A stretch of DNA of 64,000 nucleotides, taken from contig RCTD01000014.1 in assembly GCA_014898415.1 (NCBI GenBank), forward strand, positions 434,001-498,000, written 5' to 3'. The notes under the pieces were generated by a model, which worked only from the letters and a program-made list of their open reading frames with translations, had not been told where the DNA came from and did not search any database. The DNA comes from Stromatinia cepivora (lineage: Eukaryota; Ascomycota; Leotiomycetes; Helotiales; Sclerotiniaceae). This document shows positions 1-12,341 of this stretch, piece by piece; position 1 is the first letter of the stretch, and each line of letters begins with the position of its first letter. Both the position numbers and the translations under genes were made by a program.

Positions 1-492
1 ATGTTCGGCGCAATTGGTTTTATGCTTTTGACATACTGGAAGCGAAAATCTTATCCAACCAACCTACTATTCCTCGGAGGATTCACAGCGCTCGAGGCAT
101 ACTCGATATCAGTCATCGTATCAACATTCGATTCTCGCATTGTCCTTCAAGCTGTCTTGCTCACCGCTGGAATATTTGTTGCGCTCACGCTATTCGCCTG
201 CCAAACCAAATATGACTTTACGTCATGGATGCCTTATCTCTTTGGTGGACTATGGGCATTGATCCTCTTCGGATTTATGGCTATGTTCTTCCCAGGCAAC
301 AGTACCGTCGAGTTGATTTATTCTGGTATCACCGCCGTTATCTTTTCCGGCTACATTCTTGTTGATACCCAACTCATTATGAGACATTATCATGTGGAGG
401 AAGAGATCGCGGCAGCTATTAGTCTTTATCTTGACATCATCAACCTTTTTTTGGCCATTCTCCGAATTCTCAACAGCCAACAAAATAACTAG
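1..492 (+). CDS. Bax inhibitor-1/LFG-type membrane protein, C-terminal part
   Basis: Open from the first base to a TAG at 490–492; the 5' part lies outside the window, so the ATG at position 1 is probably internal. The 163 visible residues are almost entirely hydrophobic, with about five or six membrane segments. The C-terminus has the acidic and basic loop of the family, with the segments SGYILVDTQLIMRHYHVEEE and LYLDIINLFLAILRIL. This is typical of the Bax-inhibitor-1/TMBIM (lifeguard, yeast Bxi1) family, ER or vacuolar membrane proteins tied to calcium leak and stress or cell-death control. Function is inferred from the family; the 5' part would be needed to place it in a subfamily. An AATAAA at 559–564 follows the stop. 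Confidence 0.85.
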   Translation: MFGAIGFMLLTYWKRKSYPTNLLFLGGFTALEAYSISVIVSTFDSRIVLQAVLLTAGIFVALTLFACQTKYDFTSWMPYLFGGLWALILFGFMAMFFPGNSTVELIYSGITAVIFSGYILVDTQLIMRHYHVEEEIAAAISLYLDIINLFLAILRILNSQQNN

Positions 493-558
493 GGAGGATA
501 CTGTGGTTAGAGGGTGGCATTGAGAAGCTACTGACGTACGGTGCCGTCTGGTGTTTAC

Positions 559-564
559 AATAAA
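559..564 (+). terminator. putative polyadenylation signal
   Basis: AATAAA lies about 67 nt after the stop of the Bax-inhibitor-type gene. Position and sequence fit a 3'-end signal; nothing else supports it. Confidence 0.35.
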
Positions 565-1760
565 ACTTTCAATGGTAACAAATAATTATGGGGGGTTTGA
601 GGGTTAATTTGAAAACTGGTACTATTGGGATGGGGTTTCTGTGGGTCTTTTGGGTGGTTTACTTGTTTTAATGGATCTTTCCCCTTTACATGAAGCAAAT
701 CCATATTCGATGTATTCGTCGTCAGTTTATATACTGGAAACCTTTGTGCCGTTATGTTTTTTGGTGAAGCTGCCTAGGTATGACAGGTCTGAGCTTGTTG
801 AATTATCCCCTCCTATCTGGGTCAGGGGCCTAACTGATACTGAAGGGGTAACCAAAAAATCCCGAAGAAAGCTCCTCAACGAAAAAGTTATTTGTGCTGT
901 GCACACATACTGGCGCGGTACCAAACTTGCATGATGCATCCCTTGTAACGTCCAGAAGATAGTCTTTCAGCTCTTGAAGTCAATTGATTCAAAGTTTAAA
1001 CTATCGATTAGCTAGATATATCATGGCTTCTCTAATACCGGTTTGTAGCAGATCTCCAACTAGAACGCTTAGTGCAAATTAAGGAGGGGTTCTTCCGAGT
1101 CCCGTAAAGTATATTCCGAAGGAAAAAGTGGTCGAGGTCAGATAGAATTCGAGATAACCAGTTGAGCCAAGCCAATGTTGTTCGTGGGTCATTTTCCTAT
1201 GTACCAGGGAAAAGAAGACTCCCTTCGTGAGTTACTCGAGACATTTCAAAATACACATCTAGATAGGTATATATCTGGATGTTACTTTCTCTTCACAAAT
1301 TAACGAATGCACTCTTTTCTAATCTCTGACTCGCACGATGACAGTATCATCATTTTGATTCGTCGATCGGACCACCTTTTTTTCAAATGTAAAACGAACC
1401 CCTTCACAAATAAATAGTAATGGTTCCAATCCAACTCCACCTGTTGCTGCAAATCCCTCGTCAAAAAAAAGTACAACAGTGAGTCGGAACACTGAAAAAT
1501 ATTCACCGCCTTCTTCTTACCCTGCCAGATACATCAAAACTGTCCCATCCACCTTTCCATTGTATACTGTCCCTAACCCACATTCGTTTTGACTCGAACT
1601 CGGACTGGTTTTATTATCCTATTACATACGAACCATAAAATATTCTATGTTGTATTCACTCACTTGAAATTTCGGGTTTTAAAGGACAATTGGGAGAGAA
1701 ATATATGTATTCCTCACTCAATTGAACCTCAACAATTGTCAAACCACTAATTCAAAATTT
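565..1760. other. intergenic, no gene seen
   Basis: About 1.2 kb between the Bax-inhibitor-type gene and the ceramide synthase. Only short unrelated open frames occur, none with a recognisable domain or a sensible splice model. It presumably holds the ceramide synthase promoter and 5' leader. Confidence 0.5.
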
Positions 1761-1786
1761 ACTTTCCCCCTCCCTCTCCGTTTTTC
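1760..1786 (+). promoter_or_regulatory. pyrimidine-rich tract before the ceramide synthase ATG
   Basis: A run of C and T ends a few bases before the ATG at 1795. CT-rich tracts near transcription starts are common in filamentous-fungal promoters and leaders; its role here is inferred from position only. Confidence 0.35.
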
Positions 1787-1794
1787 AAGTCGCC

Positions 1795-3386
1795 ATGAGC
1801 TCAAATTCTCCAATCAATACGATTCAAGATGGGACAAACGAAGCTGCGCCAGAGTGGGCACATCAAAAGAAGCTCGACAGTTCAACAGAATATCCAGCTC
1901 TTCCAATGATGGGTAAAAGAAAGGCCAAAAGGAAAGATGATAGTCCTCTGGATATCATTTGTAGATTTGTTGTGGACCATCAAACTGGTAAAATTCTCTA
2001 TCACTATCTTTGTCTAGATTTTTTCTAACAATGAACCTTAGGACTATCTGTCAATCTCTTAATGCTCCTTTCCTTAACACACATCTGCTTTCCAAAAGCC
2101 CGCAGACATACCCGAAAATTCTTCGAGCTTTCCTACTATAACCCGGAGTCTGGCGAGTACTGCGCCGGCTGGAATGATGCTTGGCTGGTATTCTATTGGA
2201 TTGTTATCTTTACTGGACTTCGCGCTGCTTCCATGGATTATGTCTTGAGGCCATTGGCAAGAAAGGGCGGGGTGAAGACTGCGAGGGACGAGACGAGATT
2301 TGCTGAGCAGACTTGGCTTATGGTCTATTATTCTGTCTTCTGGACACTGGGAATGGTTAGCTAAAGTCCAATATATTGTTGGAAAGCTTCTCGCTAACAC
2401 ATGGATAGTACATATATGTCAACTCGGACTACTGGTGGAATTTGAGTGAGCTATGGACTAATTGGCCTAATCGAGAGATTGGTGGACTTCGAAAGTGGTA
2501 TATCCTCGTCCAGTATGCATTCTGGCTTCAGCAAATCATGGTCATCAACATCGAGGCACGTCGAAAGGACCACTGGCAAATGTTTACACACCACATCGTT
2601 ACAACTGCGTTGATATTTACAAGTTATGGTTACCACCAAACGAAAGTTGCCAACGTGATTCTTTGTTTGATGGATGTGGTGGATCTTTTCTTTCCAGTAA
2701 TACCCCTCCTTTGCCTCCTTCTTAACGAAAGCTGACAGCAGCTTCCATAGGTTGCAAAATGTCTCAAATACCTCGGATACGATAAATTATGCGATTTCAT
2801 GTTCGGACTTTTCATGCTTTCTTGGGTAACGGCCCGTCACGCTTTCTATCTTATTATATGCTATTCCGTTTGGGCCGATATTCCAAAGGTAATTAACTAT
2901 GGTTGTTATCAGGGTAAAACTGGTTCTATTTCTGGTCCTTTCCCGGCCCCTGATCGCTTTGGACACCTCTTCAAGCCATTCCAAGATCCTGTCGGAGTCG
3001 TTTGTTGGAACAATAACATCAAATGGGGATTCCTTAGCGCCTTGTTGTTCCTTCAAGGCATCACATTAATGTGGTTCTGGATGATTGTTCAAGTTGCTAT
3101 TAAAGTCGTCAGAGGTGGCCAAGCAGATGATACTCGAAGTGACAACGAAGAGGAAGAAGGGGAAGATGTTGATATGGACGAGGAAGCCTTGACTGAGGAA
3201 GTCCATGTTTTGGAAGGAGAACCATATGAGGAAGAAGTAGGCGTCGAAGAACTCAACTTGAAGGGGAGAACATTGAGAAATAGTCGATACAAGAAAACTA
3301 CGAGCAGTGCTAGTGGTGTAAGCATCCCGGGGCACAGCGATAGAAAGGAATTGCTGGGCAGGATTGGGTGTGACAAAGGCGTTTAG
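1795..3386 (+). CDS. ceramide synthase, Lag1/Lac1 (TLC domain)
   Basis: Acyl-CoA-dependent sphingoid-base N-acyltransferase of the ER membrane, making ceramide for sphingolipids. Four exons: 1795–1987, 2042–2355, 2409–2696 and 2751–3386, giving 476 aa. The TLC/Lag1 domain runs from about residue 110 to 390. It contains the Lag1 signature with the essential double histidine (FTHHIVTTALIF, around residues 228–229) and the following MDVVDLFFP aspartates. Six to eight hydrophobic segments are visible. The N-terminus is basic (GKRKAKRKDD), and the last 90 residues are strongly acidic and then basic, as in fungal Lag1 proteins. The start was chosen as the first ATG in frame with a short hydrophilic N-terminus, just after a CT-rich tract. 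Fungi usually have two or three paralogues; which one this is cannot be told here. Confidence 0.93.
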
Positions 3387-4563
3387 GAATATGCTATGGG
3401 CTCCGATAAATGATTTTTTCTGTTCCCGATGGATGGGCAGCAGGAGTGTGATGAATTGGGGAGCAAGGAAATAACTCTGGCGAGAACTAGCGAAGAATAT
3501 ATCATTTTTTTTTCTTGCTTCTTGTTCGTGGCATATGGCATATGGCATGGGATTTCTTGTTTTTACAGAGATATGGGAAGATACCGATTGATTTTTTTCC
3601 CCATCGATGGTTGAGAGTTATGATGATAAAGCATACCCATTCCCTATTTTATAAAAAGTTGAACGAAGGGAAGGAAAGGTTCTAATTATTCTTGCATTTC
3701 AAGGTGTCATTGTTGGCATATCATCGAGGATTTCATGGTGATGGTTTTGGTAGCGAAGGGAAGGGGAGGGAAGGCATTATTGTATGTATGTACCTAGTAT
3801 GTATGTGGATGAGATTTGAATGAACAGAACTATACTCAATTTTAGACAGAGCTCTGGTATTTTGAGTGTTTGTCCACCAATAATAAGAGATGTTCTCATG
3901 ATCATTTGCAAGATTCAAGATACTGCCCACAGTATTTGATATAAGGATCATTTTCTCTAGGTTTACCTCGTATAACCTACATTAATTGATAGCATAGCTT
4001 CTAAAAAATAAATATCAACCAAAACTCTCTTTGCTATCGATCCAATTAGCAATTGACGTATTCGGACTTTGTCAATGAATACTATTCTACAAATAAATTC
4101 TGGGCTACCGGTAGGTACTTTGAGCGGGGCCGTGATTGCAGAAAGTACGGAATAGAAAAGCATGGTGAACATGGTCAAATTTTTAGTGTTGTTGCCGAGT
4201 CCGAGGTCTGCAAGGAGTAGGTCTGTTTTTTCGAGGGGCTCGGGAGCGAACATGCCATGATTGTGGAGAAGATCTGAATCTGAATGAAGGAGCTTTGAGG
4301 AGTACCTTGATGATGACAGGGTAAGCTCGTAAGGCAGGTCCCACCGCTGCGTTCCGTGTATGTCCGTATATAAGAATCATCATGCATACTAATCCCTTAT
4401 GCTGTCATTTTAATAATCATACAGTTTTCTGCTTTTCAAAACCTTTCTTCTATTGTGTAAATTACTTTTGGGAAGCCCTTGATTAGTTTTGGAACGCGGG
4501 GGACTTTTGGTATCGAGTGACTTTTTCGTTGTACAGATCTGGGAGACATCAGGACTACACAGA
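3387..4563. other. intergenic, no gene seen
   Basis: Contains only short open frames on both strands with no recognisable domain or convincing splice sites. It separates the ceramide synthase 3' end from the MFS gene promoter. Confidence 0.5.
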
Positions 4564-6244
4564 ATGGCTGCGCCGGTGGATCCAGCGACGAGGAAGAAGG
4601 TGTTGAGAGTGGTTTTCTTTTCGCTGTTATTAGATTTGGTACGTCTCATATTAGCAGAGTTAAATGAAAAGGATAGCAAATATAGCTAACCCATCAATTC
4701 CAGATCTCGTATGATATACTTTCCAAATGCAGCAAGCAGGCAGAATGATAGCAAACTGACGCGCCACTTTGGCAGATTCACATTCATATTACCTCTATTC
4801 CCAAAGCTACTAGAGTTCTATAGGAAGTGAGTTTAGCTGTTTTTAACTATCTGGATAGATGACTAATAGGAAAATAGTCTCGAGGCGCCAACAGCTTTTT
4901 CTTCTTCATCCGAGTCTCCTACGCTCCTCGCACATATCCTGACATATCTGAATGCATACAAAGCGTCATTTGCTAGACCGATCGACTCTCGATATGACAT
5001 CGTATTGTTGGGCGGGGCTCTTGGGAGTTTATTCTCGTATGCAACTATAAACCCGCTGTTCCTTTCGACCCGGCTTTGCTAACGGCATCCATCACAGTCT
5101 TCTTCAAGCTCTAGCATCCCCCATAATCGGAACCCTCTCGGATAAATATGGTCGTCGCACAGCTCTCCTGGCCAGCATGACTGGCAATATCCTCAGCGTT
5201 CTCCTCTGGGTTTGCGCCACCGATTTCCGGACCTTCCTCCTTTCGCGCGTCGTAGGTGGACTTTCAGAAGGCAACGTTCAACTAGCAATTGCAATTGCTA
5301 CAGATATATCAGATGAGAAACAACGCGGTGCAACAATGGCATTGGTGGGAATCTGTTTTAGCATAAGCTTTACATTTGGGCCTGCATTGGGTGCTTGGCT
5401 CAGTACGATTAGTACTGTGCAGGCAAATCCTTTTGCTACTGCTGCTGGATTCTCGTTGTTTTTGATTGTGACGGAAACACTTTATTTGTATTTGTGTTTG
5501 CCAGAGACACTGCCTAGTAAAGTTGCTCAGGCTAAGTTGAATGGAGAGCCAACTGCTACGAATGGGGTTACGAAGGCAGCTGGCTCTTCGAGGGAAAAGA
5601 CACAAGCTAAAATGGTATCGACGAGTACGAATGGGGTGAAGAGGCAGGGGAGAACAAACTCACACTTCCTCCTCAACCTCACTCATCTTTCCTTCATTCT
5701 ATTCTTCTCGGGTATGGAATTCTCACTTCCTTTTATGACATATGACCTTTTCGGTTATACATCCGCACTCAATGGCCGTCTTCTAGGATACATGGGTCTT
5801 GTAGCCTCCATTCTTCAAGGTGGCGTGACTCGACGACTATCACCTCTCCTTTCTGTTCGCATAGGTGTGGTATCATGTCTAGGAGCACTATTCCTCCTCG
5901 CTCGCATCAACACTGTCTCAGGTCTCTACCTTGCTACTACTCTCCTCGCTGTCACAACCGCAACAGTGGTCACAGGTCTCAATGCACTCAGTTCGTTTGA
6001 AGCAAGCGAGGATGAAAGGGGTGGAAAGCTTGGAAATCTGCGGAGTTGGGGGCAGCTCGGAAGAGGTCTAGGACCGTTATTATTCACGAGTGTTTATTGG
6101 TGGGCGGGCAGAGAGGTGGCGTATAGTATTGGCGGACTGGGACTTATGGGGGTGGCGCTTTTGGTTACTTTTGGATTGGAAACACCTGGGGGAACCAAAG
6201 GGAAGAAGATCGGTGATGTTAAGGCTGAGGTTCAGGATTTGTAG
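4564..6244 (+). CDS. MFS transporter, MFSD10/TETRAN-like
   Basis: Major facilitator with 12 predicted membrane segments, 478 aa. Five exons: 4564–4638, 4704–4708, 4776–4826, 4878–5036 and 5098–6244. The second exon is only 5 nt. It is required to keep the frame and to build the first membrane helix (residues about 15–45, LLLDLISFTFILPLFPKLLE). The MFS A-motif-like loop is clear (GTLSDKYGRR), followed by RVVGGLSEGNVQLAIAIATD. A hydrophilic central loop lies at about residues 240–275, as in the MFSD10 group. The substrate is unknown; members of this group have been linked to organic-anion or drug export. The two halves are well conserved and nothing suggests damage. An alternative without the microexon breaks the frame. 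Confidence 0.85.
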
Positions 6245-7007
6245 ATAAGGGTACGGGGCTCGAGTTTGTGAGTAGAGCCTCTACATTCGAAACTTTCATT
6301 GTCCTACCCGTTGGAGAAGCATTGATTGAGGTCATTATGTCTGACAGCCGGCAGTAAACTTGTCTGTCTCCCCTGGAGTTTTTGAACCCAAGGTCGAGTC
6401 CATGCCGCTACGAATCATCAAGTGTAGCCAGATAATTACCGGTTTGGATAGATGATTTGGAATGACAGTAGGAATCAGGGTAAACTCTGGTGCATTGTAT
6501 CTATATGAAATCGGTTAAAATGGAAAGGATGGAAAGAAAGGAAAGGAAAGGAAAGGAAAGAAACGCCTACCAATGGCTGTATATATAAATAGAGTAGTAA
6601 ATATATGGATAGGGAAGACCAGGATAGAAGCATGAGGGGAAAGAAATTATAGGTATGAGAATTGAATACATGGAATACATAGGCATAGTATAGTATTATA
6701 TATGTATGTAGGTAACTTATGCACTCTCATGCCCCAACCAATATCAAGAAAGCTCTCTCGTCTTATCTTTCCATCTAATATCCCAAGTTTCGATCCAGCT
6801 CAAACGCCCCTATAAGCTGGCTGATCATTCTAATCTCATCTCTCGTTTTTATATACAAATAAACCCGTCAAGATGTGTAATCAATCCTATCTTGATGATT
6901 AATGAGCTGGTAAACATACGGCAGTTCTATTAGTTATCCGTTTCCAACGATCGTATATGCAATATCCAATCCGTAGCCAATCTTATTCTTCTCTTTCATC
7001 CATTCAA
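6245..7007. other. convergent intergenic region with AAAGG microsatellite
   Basis: The 3' ends of the MFS gene (+) and the lipase (−) face each other. It holds a short AAAGG-type tract (about 6531–6562) and AT-rich DNA; no gene is seen. Confidence 0.5.
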
Positions 7008-9386
7008 TTATACACCTTCTTTCTTCTCTGATTTCCTCCTCAATACTCCCCCGAAACCCCTCATACTTCCACCTTCTTTTGCATTTTCCTTCCCCGTATC
7101 GTTCCCACTCGAGCCACCGTCTCCTCTACTTCTAGCCCCATCACTCACATATACGTCTTCTTTTCCCCTAGTACCTTCTCCTAAACCAGATACTACACCA
7201 CCTACAGCACGTCCGACACCCAGACTAATACCACTTCCGCCTATACTTCCAGGTCTGCTTTTGTTTCCTTTTGTTTCAAAGGAAATGTTGCTGCCAATAG
7301 AACTGCTGCGAAGGGATTTTCGAAAGCGGGCGGGGGTGGTTGTTTGGGTTTGGGAGTAGGGTTGTGGGGAGGGGGTAGTGATGGGGATGCGGGAGTTAGA
7401 GGGGGAAAGAGGAGGATGGAAATTCGGTGGGGGCGTAGAGGGTATTCCTTGTGCGCTATCCGGGCGGGGTTGAGGTTTAGGTTTGAGGGCATGATGTGAA
7501 TTGTCGAATTGAGGGAATGAATTGGATGTATTGACACCAGTAGGAGAATTTTCGGAAGAGTTATCATTGTTGACATGGGAGTTTTTGGATCTGAGCTTGA
7601 CGCGTTTTCGTGCACTATTATGGTTGTATATGTCATCGGTTATTTTGAAATCGGCTGACGATTCGTCGCCAGGCTGTAATATGGCAGTTGGGTCCGCATC
7701 GACGTATGTTCCACTTTCTAATGACTGGCTATCCTCTTCGCTGGAATAGATCAACAGTCTGTTATTGCTGGCACCAATGCGCAGTGAGTTGGTACGAGCG
7801 CGATTATAATGTTCGTACTCCTCTTTCGAATGATCTGCATTGTAGAAGGATTCCAAAGCATCAAAAACGTGCGGGAAGACTAGAGTGTCGACTCCTCGAG
7901 CCCAGAGAAAATCAAGATGCTCATAGTGGGAAATTTCGATATGGCTTGTGTGAGGTGGAAGTTGTTTCAACATTACATTTATATCGACTAGTGAGTCGCT
8001 GCCACCATATAGTAAAACGATTGGTGTTTTGATATTGCGGGTTGGAAATTTAGCCACCTTAGTGTATTTGTCTACTCCACCTAAAACAGGTTGCGGCTCA
8101 TCATCGTACATTTGAAATGACTTGGTGCGGATAATTTGAAACCAGTGGACAACAGATTTTGTACTGGTGAAAGAATACAAATGAGGGTATGCTGCGAGCT
8201 TCTGTGATGTGGATATGTTTTTGGCGTGCCAACTAAAGAGAAATGATAACGCCATATCGATGAGACGAACGAAAATCGGGGGATAGAGTATGGATTGCCA
8301 CATAGTTGCCGATGAGAGGATGGAGCGACGGCCGAAAAGAAGAAATAGAACTTGAGGTGATGCTTTGACAAGTGCATCCACTATGCCATTCGAGAGACCA
8401 GCTGGGGACGTCGCAGGTGCAAGCGCAATGAATACATTGACTTGATCATTGAGTTTCGGATGGACAGCCAAAGTTGCAAAAGCTTGAGCTGTTCCTTGAG
8501 AGAATCCAATATACGACAGAGATGGCGCAGAGGTTGTGTCAAGAATGTATTGAATGGTGTCTGGGATATCATGAAACGCAAATTCATCCATTGAAAAGTC
8601 CCAAAATGCCATGTCTGTTGGTGAATGGTGGATAGACTTCTTAGAGTATTTATTTCCACGATTGTTTCCAAGCTACCAATCGTCAGTCTCTTGTGCGAGT
8701 AATATTAACATGGGTTAAACTTACCCAAACATCATACCCTCTATCCACCAGGGTAAAAGCTAAGCATCTCTCCTTATCAGTCAAACATACCCATACCTCA
8801 CTATTCATGAGTAAGCCGTGGTGTAGATATACAACAGGTTTTTTGATGCTATGTGATCCACTATTGACTTTTGTATTTTCTTCTCCTTTCTTCCAACCGA
8901 GCCGATGAACACATAGCAAATAGCCATCTCCGGTTTGTACAACATGTTCTTCGGCATAATAACCAGCTAATTCGCAGAGATCTACAAAGTCTGAAGCATT
9001 TCGAATCGAGGTGGATATATCTGAATTTGTCAGTCCTGATCCTCGTTCTAATTCTACTAAAGGACTGCTCCAACCTTGCTTTCGTGTCTCTGATCTCTTA
9101 GCTGCCGGAGATGTGAATCGATTAAAAAGCCGCCTCGAACCTCGATAGCATAGTTTTATGATCGTCGAAGCTGTGCCATTGTTAGCTAACCCTTAAAATA
9201 TGTTTGAAGGGAGGGGACACACGCAGTGCAAGCGTCAGTATCCTAATTATTGCTTCTAATCCAACAAGAAAGAAAGAGCTGACCAGCGCCAAATATTCGC
9301 TCCTGTATAATTGATCAACAATCACTCTATATCCTAGCCAGGAATAAAACTTACAGACAGAGCCGTCCGATGAATGGAAGATACAT
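7008..9386 (-). CDS. steryl ester hydrolase-type lipase (Tgl1/Yeh family)
   Basis: Membrane-anchored alpha/beta-hydrolase that most likely cleaves sterol esters in lipid droplets. Exons on the minus strand: 9355–9386, 9223–9302, 8725–9170 and 7008–8672, 740 aa. A hydrophobic hairpin at about residues 13–37 (YLALVSSFFLVGLEAIIRIL) is followed by the AB-hydrolase-associated lipase region, with the oxyanion-type motif YLHHGLL, LGNNRGNKYS, and the nucleophile elbow GFSQGT (Ser about 244). The likely acid is in LLYGGSDSLVD (Asp about 412) and the histidine in SHYEHLDFLW (His about 438). The last 250 residues are low complexity, rich in Ser, Pro and Gly, and probably disordered. The tiny first exon was chosen because it supplies the membrane segment and keeps the frame; it is the least certain part. 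Confidence 0.85.
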
Positions 9387-10104
9387 TGTGTTGAGTACCT
9401 TCTATCGAGGATTTTATTTGCGCGGTGAGAGAGTTTTGTAACTTAGTATCTAACGAGGCGATCTTGACCGCAAGACAGATAAAGAGCTTAATATATGTAT
9501 GGTGATTACCCTATAAGGTCTAGACCTCCAATACCTGTGAAGGAATTGTGTTAGTGAAGCCATTGACGTGGACAGAGCTCTCAAGTGCATCCATACTCGT
9601 AGAATCCAATCGTTATACCTTTTATTGATGTCACATCCACTTTCACATGCCAAATGCACGCCCCCCTTCACTTCATTTGCGCCTCAATTTCTAATTAGTT
9701 GGTTCAAAATGATTCTCTGGATTGGTCAAGGAAAAAAGTTCAAGCTGGAGAATACAAGAGCAAAATATCTCAAATATATTGACTTTGAATATCAGAAGAT
9801 AAATCAAATCAAGAGTGGTCGTCTCTGGATGAATCTAGTGGCGTGGCGCACTGGAAGATCTGGGGCAGCGGGAGCTTGTTATTTGATCTAGGCCGGGTAA
9901 TCTACGGGCCTTACAAGCTTCTCACGAGACTTTTGAAAGTGGCGCCGCCTACCTTGTGAACTTTTGTTTGTACGTTTTGGATGTATTCATAACACTACCT
10001 ACAAGTCTGCGATTTATGTTCTACTTTTGACAAGGTCTTTATACTTCTCTACTCCTTTCTGACCTAGAAGCGGTTTGATTCCACCAAAGAAAAAATCCTT
10101 CGAC
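9387..10104. other. divergent promoter region between lipase and PET191
   Basis: The two genes are transcribed away from each other from this 0.7 kb stretch, so it should contain both promoters. A 107-codon open frame at 9568–9891 has no recognisable feature and is not called. Confidence 0.45.
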
Positions 10105-10538
10105 ATGCCCAGTTCTTGCCAAGATATTCGTTCGCATCTTCTCCTTCCTTCCTCCCTTTCCCCGCTACGTTTTTTTTCGCAGGAGCTGCCCTGGCACAAT
10201 GTCTCCAAGAGTCGGACTGCGTCATGGTGTATCGTAACAAGCCATCCGATTGTCTGCGAGCTCCTCTCCTCGAAACGATGCCCACCAAGTGTCAACAGTT
10301 AAAGAAAGGCTATGGTGAATGCAAACGAGGATTGGTCGATATGCGCAAACGATTTAGAGGTAACCAGCCAATTTCTGTAAGCAAAGAGATTGAGGGAGGA
10401 GGGGAAAGAAATACTGGTGGTCATATGCTCTACGCTGGAAAGCTAGCTTTTGATAGCGGGGTCAAAGAGACAAGTGGAAATGAGCCCGAGGAGAAAGACT
10501 GGAGACAATTGGAGAACGAAAAGTACAGAAAGGAGTAG
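10105..10538 (+). CDS. PET191: cytochrome c oxidase assembly protein PET191/COA5
   Basis: Small twin-CX9C-type protein of the mitochondrial intermembrane space needed for cytochrome c oxidase assembly. Two exons, 10105–10129 and 10183–10538, 126 aa. The family signature is visible: MPSSCQDIR at the start, then ALAQCLQESDCVMVYRNKPS, DCLR and a second cysteine pair in KCQQLKKGYGECKRG, followed by MRKRFRGN. The early intron splits an Arg codon and restores the conserved N-terminus; without it an ORF starting 11 nt downstream would give a false signal-like leader. The tail after residue 75 is longer and more variable than in yeast, which is common in filamentous fungi. Confidence 0.93.
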
Positions 10539-11486
10539 AAAACACAGATACGATAATGTCAGGGAGGGTTTCGGGTGTTTTGCTTATGTCCGCTGGAATT
10601 GGGACCGTTCATTGCATTGGAAGGCGTTCAGGTAGTGTATATCAAACGCATCAGACGGCCAGGGTTGATCATCGCAACGGGAATTGTAAGGGGAATCTGC
10701 TCAAGCGCAATGTCCTTCATGATAAATACGTCGGTCTCCCGAGATAGGAAGTGAAAGATTTGTCCACTTCGTTGTGGCCACCTTTGGTTCCGTCACGCTG
10801 TCGTTGATTCTTCTTATCGTGGAAGAAGCTGGAATTATCGTTGATAGACCAATTCCGGTTCACCATATCTAGACTTCTATGTCTACACAGCCATCCTTGC
10901 TTACCTTCGGTGTGACTCAAAGAGCACGGGTATAGGAGAGCCGAAGATATACGACCTGTGTTCCACTCCGGGTTCTCGGCTGAACAAGAGAAAACACAGG
11001 TTTTGGTTCATTAACACCGATTACGACTTTTGAAAATATTGACTATCGAGTGAATGCATGCTGAGCGGGTGGCCTGCATTCATAGGCTGCATCTGAAGCA
11101 CAGCCGCCTTTGTCTTACTTATGCACGACCAGTGACTGTTTGGCAGGCCCCTCTTCCACCACACTGCAAATTTGGCGGCCCAATGTCCGATATTGGAGAC
11201 TGAATATTCAACGCACAGGATATCGGAAGAAGTTTTTCGGTCATTAGTGTTGCGGTAGGATCATCACAGTTTGAGAATATTTGATTATTGTATTATCCCT
11301 GCTCAGAGAGAGTTTCCTAGTCTTGGTCACTCCCGTTTTCCTGTCGTCGTCCCGTAATTAGCTCTAGTTTTGCCTGTCCCTCCTATATCCAACACCATAA
11401 AATGAGTTCGCCGAAAGAACATTTCATTTTCCGCCAAATTTCCAATCTAAAAATATACAGAACTCCAAATCATCGTGGTCATTAAT
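10539..11486. other. intergenic, no gene seen
   Basis: Convergent spacer between PET191 (+) and the bZIP gene (−). Short open frames only, with no coding signal I can support. Confidence 0.45.
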
Positions 11487-12316
11487 TCATTCAAGCCCTC
11501 CAAGGTTAAATTGATTCAAGGTCCCAACACCATCCGCCCACCCCCCTATCAGCTCACTACTCGACGACTTTTCGCGCTGTGCCTGCTCGTATCGTGCCAG
11601 TAAATCTTGATACATATCACTAAGATTATGTAACTCAGTACTGAGCATCTTCACCTGGTCTTCAAGTCGTTGACGTTCGTTTGCTTGGCGCTTCCGAAAG
11701 TTCCTCTGGGAAACGCGATTTTGTACAAGCCGCCGCTAGAAAAGGTTAGGGTAAGCCTATAAGGTAGGAGGGTGTTCTTACCATCTTTTGTGCCGGAGTT
11801 TTCTCCGTCACTGAGTCTGCTGAATCATGCGATGTCTCTCGTGTGCGACTACCTTGAGATTTGGGTTTCCGATCACGAGAGGCTCGATTTTGACGTCGTT
11901 TCTATGTTTCGTTCGTCAGCTCAGAACAAAAATTGCCTCAATCTAAGGCATTACTTTAAGCTCTTACCGTCTCAATTGACATCTCGTCGTTCATCTCGTT
12001 CCTTTCCGATTCAAAATTCGCTCTATTATTCTCTGTCGAAATGCTTTGATCCAATTCAGGCACCATAGAAGTATCAATGGTATCAAGATATGGACTTGGA
12101 TACGGCGGTATAGTATATATACCCTCCGTCTGCGGGATCGTACAGGTTGTCTGGTCGTCGTGTTAACGTCTTAAATTGAAGCGGCTCAAGGATTGAACAT
12201 ACATATGGAAAGGTAGATTCGAATGCGTTGGTACTCAAGTCACACGATGCGTCTTGATCAAATGTCAAAGGAATTGGAGAAGGAGGCGAGTACCAAATTG
12301 GGGTGGAGATTGCCAT
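11487..12316 (-). CDS. small bZIP transcription factor
   Basis: Sequence-specific DNA-binding protein, presumably nuclear. Minus-strand exons: 12203–12316, 11968–12150, 11782–11901 and 11487–11735, 221 aa. The basic region spans the last splice junction (RRLVQNRVSQRNFRKRQANE) and has the Asn-x7-Arg core. It runs into a leucine-zipper-like heptad series (RLEDQVKMLSTELHNLSDMY), then a short tail. Q-N-R and S-Q-R-x-F-R resemble the fungal Yap/Ap-1-like class. About 35 residues earlier, exon 3 starts with a second basic stretch, KRRQNRASRDRKPK, which lacks the Arg of the full motif. The start is uncertain: an upstream in-frame ATG at 12475 would add 53 residues encoded by a 15-bp repeat. The targets are unknown. 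Confidence 0.8.
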
Positions 12317-12341
12317 CCTATATTTAGTCGTATGATTTGCG

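Noticed and set aside
9568..9891. 107-codon open frame between lipase and PET191
   Set aside because: No domain, no clear start context, and it occupies the shared promoter.
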